From NCBI RefSeq assembly GCF_003323745.1, contig NZ_QOIL01000006.1, positions 124,001-188,000 of the forward strand: a DNA stretch of 64,000 nucleotides. The letters run 5' to 3'. Below the pieces are notes generated by a model. The model ran no database searches. It was not told the origin of the DNA and saw only the letters and a list, made by a program, of their open reading frames with translations. The DNA is from Sphaerisporangium album. Its GTDB lineage: Bacteria > Actinomycetota > Actinomycetes > Streptosporangiales > Streptosporangiaceae. Positions 57,881-64,000 of the stretch are shown piece after piece; position 1 is the first letter of the stretch, and each line of letters starts with the position of its first letter. The position numbers and the translations under genes are program-made.

Positions 57881-58045
57881 AGTCCAATCCTGCCGCATCC
57901 CGCGCGTGCTCAGGGTCACGACCGGGACCGCCGGGGCCTCCACCGAATGTCACGCCTTTGTCGCAGAAATCTCTCACAACTGTCCTGACGCACGAATATC
58001 ACCAACGATGGGCACGGCATGAATTCAGCTCACGTGGAGGTGGGT

Positions 58046-59770
58046 GTGAAACGCGTCATCGTCGTCTCCGCCGCTGCCGCCGTGATCGCCGCGACAGTGG
58101 CGGTCCCGGCGCAGGCCGTCGTCCCAACGACGGCCGAACCCGCGGCAACGACCCAGTACGTCGTTCTTTACAAAGACGGCGCCGCTGCGGCAGACGCCCA
58201 GAAGGCGATAGAGGCCGCGGGTGGCACGGTCGTCAAGGTGAACAAGGCCGTCGGCCTGGCCACCGTGACGACCGCGAATCCCGGCTTCGCCTCGGCGCTC
58301 ACCGGCAACGGCGCGATCGAGGGCGTCGCCCACGACCGTGTCATCGGCAGCGTCCCGAAGACCGCCAGGCTGGCGGCCGGCACCCAGGCGGCCATCCAGT
58401 CCAAGGCCGTCGAGAAGGCCGGCCGCGGCGACGGCGGCCCGCTCAAGGTCAAGCGTTCGGTCAAGGCCGAGCCGCTGTCGGATCTGCAGTGGGACATGAA
58501 GCAGATCCACGCCGAGGAGGCGCACAAGTACGAGCAGGGAGACCCGAAGGTCCTCGTCGGCGTGATCGACACCGGGATCGACGGCTCGCACCCCGACATC
58601 GCCCCCAACTTCGACCGGGCGCTCAGCCGCAACTTCACGGTCGACGTCCCCTACGACGCCAACGGCGAGGTGGTCGACGGTCCCTGTGAGGACGAGCCAG
58701 ACCAGTCCTGCAACGACCCGGCCGACGTCGACGAGGACGGCCACGGCACGCACGTCGCGTCCTCGATCGCCTCGCCGATCAACAAGCTCGGCATCTCGGG
58801 CGTGGCTCCCAAGGTCACGCTGGTGAACCTGCGGGCCGGCCAGGACTCGGGCTACTTCTTCCTGCAGCCCAGCGTGGACGCGCTGACCTACGCCGGCGAC
58901 ATCGGCGTCGACGTGGTCAACATGAGCTACTACATCGACCCGTGGCTGTTCAACTGCGTCGACAACCCGGCGGACTCCCCCGCGGACCGCGCCGAGCAGG
59001 CGACGATCATCAATGCGACCCAGCGCGCGCTGAACTACGCCCACCGGCACGGCGTCACGCTGGTCTCCGCCGCGGGCAACCAGGCGATCGACTACACCAA
59101 GACCAACATCGACGCCACCAGCCCCGACTTCGCCAGCGTGCCCGGCGAGGCGCCGTACTCCCGCACGGTCCCGCCGAGCTGCGCCTCGATGCCGACCGAG
59201 GGCGAGCACGTGATCGCGGTCTCCTCGACCGGCATCAGCAAGCGCAAGTCGTACTACTCCAGCTACGGCAACGGGTTCGTCGACGTGGCCTCACCCGGCG
59301 GCGACGCGTATGACACGCCCGGCAACACGCGGGACATCACCAAGACGACGCTGTCGGCCTATCCGAAGTCCCTCGCCATCGCCAACGGCGAGATCGACGA
59401 GAACGGCGACCCGACCGTCGACTACGTCGTGAAGGACTGCGACGGCGCCACCTGCGCGTACTACCAGTACCTGCAGGGCACCTCGATGGCCTCGCCCCGC
59501 GCGACCGGCGTCGCGGCGCTGATCGTCAGCAAGTACGGGTACCGCGACTGGCGCAACGGCGGCAAGACGCTCGCCCCGGACGTCGTCGAGGGGATCCTGA
59601 AGGGCACGGCCACCAAGACGCCCTGCCCGACCCCGCCCGCCTACACCTACACCCGCCACCTTCCGAGCGGCGCCACCGTCACCGCCACGCACACGTGCGA
59701 GGGGACCACGGCGTCCAACGGCTTCTACGGCAGGGGCATCGTCGACGCCCTGCGCGCCGTCGGCCACTAG
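58046..59770 (+). CDS. Secreted subtilisin-like serine protease (S8)
   Basis: 574 residues. Signal peptide (VKRVIVVSAAAAVIAATVAV, ends PAQAV), inhibitor I9-like propeptide (about 35-130), catalytic domain with Asp175 in VIDTGIDGSHPDI, His233 in DGHGTHVAS and Ser480 in GTSMASPRATG. Insert of several cysteines (GPCEDEPDQSCND). GTG at 58046 with GGAGG 5 nt upstream; an ATG nine codons earlier lacks a better site. Strong terminator follows. Confidence 0.93.
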   Translation: MKRVIVVSAAAAVIAATVAVPAQAVVPTTAEPAATTQYVVLYKDGAAAADAQKAIEAAGGTVVKVNKAVGLATVTTANPGFASALTGNGAIEGVAHDRVIGSVPKTARLAAGTQAAIQSKAVEKAGRGDGGPLKVKRSVKAEPLSDLQWDMKQIHAEEAHKYEQGDPKVLVGVIDTGIDGSHPDIAPNFDRALSRNFTVDVPYDANGEVVDGPCEDEPDQSCNDPADVDEDGHGTHVASSIASPINKLGISGVAPKVTLVNLRAGQDSGYFFLQPSVDALTYAGDIGVDVVNMSYYIDPWLFNCVDNPADSPADRAEQATIINATQRALNYAHRHGVTLVSAAGNQAIDYTKTNIDATSPDFASVPGEAPYSRTVPPSCASMPTEGEHVIAVSSTGISKRKSYYSSYGNGFVDVASPGGDAYDTPGNTRDITKTTLSAYPKSLAIANGEIDENGDPTVDYVVKDCDGATCAYYQYLQGTSMASPRATGVAALIVSKYGYRDWRNGGKTLAPDVVEGILKGTATKTPCPTPPAYTYTRHLPSGATVTATHTCEGTTASNGFYGRGIVDALRAVGH

Positions 59771-59792
59771 CGGGCCCGCGCCCGGCGATGAC

Positions 59793-59842
59793 GTCCGGGC
59801 CGGACCACCGGGGCTCATCACCCCCGGTGGTCCGGCCCGGAC
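59793..59842. terminator. Bidirectional terminator overlapping the marR-like gene end
   Basis: A perfect 21-bp stem (59793-59813 with 59822-59842) and 8-nt loop. The right arm encodes the last residues (SGPDHRG) of the MarR protein. Confidence 0.85.
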
Positions 59843-60369
59843 TCGTCTTCGCCGGGCTCGAAGTCGCCCGCCGCCACCCTGATCGTGCGCAGCATGCCGA
59901 ACATCTCGGACAGGTCGGACTCGCCGTACATCGTCATGCAGAAGTCGGCGGCCATCAGGTCGGCGGTCGCCCGGGCGACGAGCTCGCGTCCCTTGTCGGT
60001 GATCTCGGCGAGGACCCCGCGCCCGTCCTTGGGGTTGCGCATGCGGCGCACGAGCCCGGCGCGCTCCAGCCGGTCGACGGTGTTGGTCACGCTCGTCGGA
60101 TGCACCATGAGACGCTCGCCGATGCGCGACAGCGGCAGCGACCCCGTGCGGCTGAAGGTGAGCAGCACGAGCGCCTCGTAGCGGGCGAACGTCAAGTCGT
60201 GCGGTCTGAGCAGCGTGTCCAGTTGCCCCAGCAGGATCTGGTGCGCTCTCATGATCGATGTGACGGCCGCCATGGCGGATGACGGCCCGAAATGGACGCG
60301 CCAGGTCTCGGCGGCGCGTTCGATTGGGTCGAATGGCAGATTGAGCGGCTTCGGTACACCGATGGACAC
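59818..60369 (-). CDS. MarR-family transcriptional regulator
   Basis: 183 residues. Winged HTH: LDTLLRPHDLTFARYEALVLLTFSRTGSLPLSRIGERLMVHPTSVTNTVDRLERAGLVRRMRNPKDGR. N-terminal extension with PFDPIERAAETWRVHFGPSSAMAAVTSI is usual in actinobacterial members. Its gene ends inside the shared terminator. Confidence 0.92.
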   Translation of the reverse strand: MSIGVPKPLNLPFDPIERAAETWRVHFGPSSAMAAVTSIMRAHQILLGQLDTLLRPHDLTFARYEALVLLTFSRTGSLPLSRIGERLMVHPTSVTNTVDRLERAGLVRRMRNPKDGRGVLAEITDKGRELVARATADLMAADFCMTMYGESDLSEMFGMLRTIRVAAGDFEPGEDESGPDHRG

Positions 60370-60711
60370 AACGCTACGCTAGCGCCTGCGCGGACCACTG
60401 ACACAGGGTGACTGAGTTTCATCGGATACCCAAGAACGGGGACGACAAACATCACGCTCCGTTATGGTGTGCATGTCAAGAGATGAGGCGCGGCAAAGCC
60501 CGGTCCAAAGCACGGGGAAGACCACGTCGGCGACGCGAGGCACGGCGAGACGAGCCCGTGGACGTCCGGTGTGGCGGGGACCGGCCGGGCGACAGGTGCC
60601 AAGGGGCCGGCACCGGCGCACAGCGTCGCTCATCCAGGCACGGGGGGTTGTCCTGTATGAAGAACATGAGCGCACGGGCAGCGTGGCCGGTCGTCCGGTC
60701 CACGCGGGGCC
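60370..60711. other. Intergenic region
   Basis: About 340 bp between the divergent MarR and membrane-protein genes. A TATGGT box at 60463-60468 could serve a rightward promoter. A 92-codon frame from 60473 overlaps the start of the next gene and is Arg-rich with poor codon pattern; I do not call it. Confidence 0.45.
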
Positions 60712-62181
60712 GTGCTTGAGCAGAGGGGCGTTTCACGGGAGGAGCTGAAGCACAGCGCGCTCGTGGCGGTAGGGATACTGCTCGCGCTGGGCCTGCTCGC
60801 GGCGTGGAGCGTCCTTGTGCCCGAAATATCCGCGTGGGAGAACATCGTCGTCGCGGTCATCGGCTCGCTGCGGCTGACCGGGCCGGTCGCGGCGGCCTTC
60901 GCGGCCTGGGTGGCCGTGCGCAGGCGCCGCGCGGCTCCGCGCCGCGTGCCGAGCGGCTGGCAGGTGTTCAGGGCGCCGCTGGCGATCCTGGCCGTCGTGG
61001 TGGGGTCCTTCGTGGCGACCGTCACGCTGCTGGCGATGAAGGCCGTCCTGACCGACCAGGCGGGCCATCTGGCGCCCACGGGCCTGGCGGCGGGCGCCGC
61101 CGGGCTGGCGCTGTACACGGTGACCGGGTGGGTCGCCGGGTGGGCCATGCCCTGGCCGGTCACCCCTCCCCTGGCCGGCGTGGGGGCGTACGGCCTGCTG
61201 ACGGCGCTGCCGCAGGGGTCGTCCTGGGCCGCCAGGCTCGCGCCCGCGTTGTCCCAGCCGTACGACCCGTTCGAGGGGCTGAGCCCGGGGGCCTTCGCCA
61301 ACCAGACGCTCTGGCTGGTCGGCCTGACCACCGCCCTGCTACTGGCCTGGGCCGCCGCCGTCACCGGGCGCGCGCTGACGCTGGCCGGGGCGATGCTGGC
61401 CGTCCTCGCGGCGGGCACGGGCATGGCGCGGCTGCTGGGCGAGCCGCAGGCCGTGGCCGCGACCGAGCCGATGGTCTACAGCTGCCAGGAATGGCCCATC
61501 ACCGTCTGCGTCCATCCCGGGATGCGCAGCGGGCTGACCGAGCTGGGCGCGGCGTTCACGACGATCGCCGCCCGCCTGACGGGCACGCCGGCGGCCTTCT
61601 CACGGGTCGAGCAGCGCTCGCGGACGGACACCGAGCAGCGCTCGCGGATGGACACCGAGCAGCGCTCGCGGACGGAAACCGAGCAGCGCTCGCGCGCGGA
61701 CACCACCGCGCCAGCGCCGGGCGTGGTGCCCATCTACGTCGACGACCTCACCCCGGGGTTCGCCGCGCGGGCGGCGGCCGAGTTCGTCGAGCGGCTGGCG
61801 CCTCCGTGCGGCACCGCCCGAGCCGGCGGGTACCGAGCGATCGTGACGGCCTGGCTGCGCGGGGAGCCGCTCCCGAGCGGCCCGCTGCCGGGCCACCAGG
61901 CGGCGGCCACGTGGTTCTCCGGCCTGGCCGAGAGCCAGCGACGCGACTGGCTGCGCATGTTCTACACCGACTTCGCCACGTGCGGGCTGAAGGCGTCCCA
62001 TTTCGGCGGAGGCGCGGCCGGGCAGCTCGCCGTCCACCACATGGCGCCCGGCGCCGGGACTGCTCCCCGGCCGCGCGTGCGGGCCGTCCCGGGCTATCCG
62101 GGCCAGTCGTCCGTCCCCGGCTCTCCGTACCCGACCATGCCGAGCCCGCCCTCCCCGGCCCCGGCGGGGTTCCCGAGGTGA
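60712..62181 (+). CDS. Membrane protein of unknown function
   Basis: 489 residues. Six or so helices up to about 245 (for example HSALVAVGILLALGLLAAWSV, AILAVVVGSFVATVTLLAMKAVL), then a cytosolic or external domain with VYSCQEWPITVCVHPGMRSGLTELGAAFTTIAARLTGTPAAF and a C-terminal half with FADLATCGL-like and Pro-rich tail. Similar domains occur in actinomycete ABC-linked membrane proteins, but I cannot name the family. An EQRSRTDT repeat (four copies) interrupts it. GTG at 60712. Confidence 0.68.
   Translation: MLEQRGVSREELKHSALVAVGILLALGLLAAWSVLVPEISAWENIVVAVIGSLRLTGPVAAAFAAWVAVRRRRAAPRRVPSGWQVFRAPLAILAVVVGSFVATVTLLAMKAVLTDQAGHLAPTGLAAGAAGLALYTVTGWVAGWAMPWPVTPPLAGVGAYGLLTALPQGSSWAARLAPALSQPYDPFEGLSPGAFANQTLWLVGLTTALLLAWAAAVTGRALTLAGAMLAVLAAGTGMARLLGEPQAVAATEPMVYSCQEWPITVCVHPGMRSGLTELGAAFTTIAARLTGTPAAFSRVEQRSRTDTEQRSRMDTEQRSRTETEQRSRADTTAPAPGVVPIYVDDLTPGFAARAAAEFVERLAPPCGTARAGGYRAIVTAWLRGEPLPSGPLPGHQAAATWFSGLAESQRRDWLRMFYTDFATCGLKASHFGGGAAGQLAVHHMAPGAGTAPRPRVRAVPGYPGQSSVPGSPYPTMPSPPSPAPAGFPR
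61609..61704 (+). repeat. Tandem 24-bp repeat, four copies, in frame
   Basis: Units start at 61609, 61633, 61657 and 61681, with GAGCAGCGCTCGCGGACGGA as core and few changes. They code for EQRSRTDT, EQRSRMDT, EQRSRTET, EQRSRADT. Confidence 0.9.
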
Positions 62182-62267
62182 GTCCCGGGGCGCGCGGCGG
62201 GGACCGCGCTCCCGCACGGGGCCGCACATGATGTGAGAAAGGCCTCATCTCGGGAAGGAGACGGGTC

Positions 62268-62957
62268 GTGAACCGCCAGATGTCGACCCCCCAGACGGCG
62301 CCCCCGGCCGAGCCGGTCGAGCGCCGTCGCCGGCGTGGCTGGCGCCTGCTCGCAGGCGTGCTCGTGGTGCTGGTGCTCCTGGTCGTGGGAGCCCGGCTCA
62401 CCTGGTCGTACCTCAACCCGTTCGGTGAGACGACCGTCGACCGCAGTCAGCCGGTCCTGCTCCAGTCGATCCAGAACATGAGCCGGTTCCAGGCCGCCAG
62501 CGGCAACTTCCAGGTCATCGTCGACCTGGAGAAGGACGCCGCGTTCCTGCCCGACGCCATCAAGGGCACGCGCACGCTGTTCGTCGGCGCGGGCAGCGTG
62601 GACGCCTACGTCGACTTCTCGGGCCTGCCCAAGGACGCGATCACCGTCTCCCCCGACCGCACCGAGGTCAGCGTGCGGCTGCCGCGCGCGCAGCTGGAGA
62701 AGACGAACCTGAACAACGACAAGTCCTACGTCTACGCCCAGCAGCGCGGGCTGCTCGACCGCGTCCAGGAGATGCTGTCCAGCTCCCCCCAGAACCAGCA
62801 GGAGCTGTACGTCCTGGCGGAACGGAAGATCGCCGAGGCCGCCCGGTCCAGTGACCTGCGCAACCGCGCCGACCAGAACACCAAGCTGATGCTCGAGGGC
62901 ATGCTCAAGTCCCTCGGCTTCACCAAGGTGACGGTGAAGTACGCCGACGAGCCCTGA
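62268..62957 (+). CDS. DUF4230 protein
   Basis: 229 residues. One N-terminal helix (LLAGVLVVLVLLVVGARL, about 27-45) and a DUF4230 domain: SIQNMSRFQAASGNFQVIVDLEKD, and a C-terminal AERKIAEAARSSDLRNRADQNTKLMLEGMLKSLGF. Unknown role, possibly envelope stress. GTG at 62268 with GGAAGGAG upstream. Confidence 0.88.
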   Translation: MNRQMSTPQTAPPAEPVERRRRRGWRLLAGVLVVLVLLVVGARLTWSYLNPFGETTVDRSQPVLLQSIQNMSRFQAASGNFQVIVDLEKDAAFLPDAIKGTRTLFVGAGSVDAYVDFSGLPKDAITVSPDRTEVSVRLPRAQLEKTNLNNDKSYVYAQQRGLLDRVQEMLSSSPQNQQELYVLAERKIAEAARSSDLRNRADQNTKLMLEGMLKSLGFTKVTVKYADEP

Positions 62958-63042
62958 CGCGCGGGGCCGCACGACGCTACCGACCTGCGCCTGACGCCTG
63001 ATCACGCGGGGCGGACGGCCGGAGCCGAGGAGGTCCCCGGGG

Positions 63043-64000
63043 TCAGGAGGCCGGGACGGTGATGATCAGGGCGTCGCCCTGGCCTCCGCCGCCGCACAGG
63101 CCGGCCGCGCCGGTGCCCCCGCCCCTGCGCCGCAGCTCGTGGGCGAGGGTCAGGACGATGCGCGCGCCGGAGGCGCCGATGGGGTGCCCGAGCGCGATGC
63201 CGCCGCCGTTGACGTTCACCTTGTCCTGCGGCACGCCAAGCTCCTTGACCGACTGGAGCACGACCGCCGCGAACGCCTCGTTGATCTCGACCAGGTCGAG
63301 GTCGTCGGTGGTGAGGCCCTGCTTGCCGAGGGCCTGGAAGATGGCGTTGGCGGGCTGGGACTGCAGCGAGTTGTCCGGCCCGGCGACGTTGCCGTGCGCG
63401 CCGATCTCGGCCAGCCAGGGCAGCCCGAGCTCCTCGGCCTTGGCCTTGGACATGACCACGACGGCGCAGGCCCCGTCGGAGATCTGGGACGCCGACCCGG
63501 CCGTGATCGTGCCGTCCTCGGCGAACGCCGGCCGCAGCCGGGCGAGCGTCTCGACGGTGGTGTCGCCGCGCACGCCCTCGTCGGTGGAGAAGACGATGGG
63601 GTCGCCCTTGCGCTGGGGCAGCGTGACCGGGACGATCTCGTCGTCGAACCGGCCGTCCTTGATGGCGGCGGCGGCGAGCTGGTGGGACCTGGCCGAGAAG
63701 GCGTCCTGCTCCTCGCGCCCGAGGCCGAGCCGGGTGTTGTGCCGCTCGGTGGACTCGCCCATCGAGACCTGGTCGAACACGTCCGTCAGCCCGTCGTAGG
63801 CCATCGCGTCGACGACCTCCGAGCCGCCGTACTTGACGCCCTTGCGCAGCCCCGGCAGCAGGTGGGGGGCGTTGGTCATCGACTCCATGCCGCCCGCGAC
63901 CACGATGTCGAACTCGCCGGCGCGGATGAGCTGGTCGGCCAGGGCGATCGCGTCGAGCCCGGACAGGCAGACCTTGTTGATGGTCAGCGACGGCACGCTC
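63043..64000 (-). CDS. Acetyl-CoA acetyltransferase (thiolase), 5' end outside window
   Basis: The last 319 codons are visible; the start lies right of the window. Nucleophile Cys in [14 protein letters not shown], His in [16 protein letters not shown], second Cys in [13 protein letters not shown]. It condenses or cleaves acetoacetyl-CoA. Converges with the DUF4230 gene. Confidence 0.94.
   Translation of the reverse strand, partial: SVPSLTINKVCLSGLDAIALADQLIRAGEFDIVVAGGMESMTNAPHLLPGLRKGVKYGGSEVVDAMAYDGLTDVFDQVSMGESTERHNTRLGLGREEQDAFSARSHQLAAAAIKDGRFDDEIVPVTLPQRKGDPIVFSTDEGVRGDTTVETLARLRPAFAEDGTITAGSASQISDGACAVVVMSKAKAEELGLPWLAEIGAHGNVAGPDNSLQSQPANAIFQALGKQGLTTDDLDLVEINEAFAAVVLQSVKELGVPQDKVNVNGGGIALGHPIGASGARIVLTLAHELRRRGGGTGAAGLCGGGGQGDALIITVPAS

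Noticed and set aside
60370-60711. Riboswitch before the membrane protein gene
   Set aside because: I could not identify the conserved core of any class (including the c-di-AMP type common in actinobacteria).
60473-60748. 92-codon frame upstream of the membrane protein
   Set aside because: Arg/Gly-rich, overlaps the following gene, no ribosome site and no family likeness.

Overview
This is a GC-rich actinomycete chromosome segment with GTG starts, purine-rich ribosome binding sites and many leaderless promoters (a TANNNT box 6-7 nt before the start codon). Gene content suggests the order Streptosporangiales (DUF397/XRE pairs, DUF3039, DUF3352, DUF4230, M67-CysO-CysM cysteine route), but this is inference from content, not a species call. 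No prophage, insertion sequence, CRISPR array or rRNA was seen. The window starts inside an L-serine dehydratase gene and ends inside a thiolase gene.

Layout. 0-10 kb: accessory genes (DUF397/XRE regulatory pair, ArsR-SRPBCC pair, secreted PQQ-type sugar dehydrogenase with FN3 and CBM2 domains, divergent TetR/SDR pair with repeated operators, membrane proteins, a fold-III PLP enzyme). 10.3-18.5 kb: an operon for an oligopeptide-type ABC importer plus two LLM-type flavin monooxygenases, behind a promoter whose -10 box lies in an 18-bp palindrome. 18.6-25.4 kb: DUF3618, Bcp peroxiredoxin, an odd class-I-shaped tRNA with a UAG anticodon, a DesK/NarL-type two-component system and a MacB/FtsX-type exporter. 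25.4-30 kb: a papain-like (Tox-PL) toxin with its Imm35-like partner, then three uncharacterised envelope proteins.

30-42 kb: a molybdopterin oxidoreductase, then a housekeeping block close in order to the Mycobacterium tuberculosis Rv1330c-Rv1341 region (pncB, clpS, DUF2017, mec, cysO, cysM, murI, MBL hydrolase, rph, rdgB), here interrupted by DUF3352 and thioesterase genes. In this block a leaderless 38-codon ORF with two TGT cysteine codons near its end lies between mec and cysO, and CysO carries two residues beyond its Gly-Gly.

42-46 kb: nicotinamidase-like hydrolase and a vdcBCD-type hydroxyarylic acid decarboxylase operon with a second, divergent UbiX paralogue. 46-64 kb: helicase, secreted metalloprotease and subtilisin, DUF3039, an MFS efflux/TetR pair with an operator between the promoter boxes, YqgE, a LPYTG-bearing surface protein, malic enzyme, a YbbN-like thioredoxin, MarR, membrane proteins and thiolase. 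Three copies of a palindromic intergenic repeat lie at 49.8-51.4 kb, two of them next to the 3' ends of minus-strand genes.
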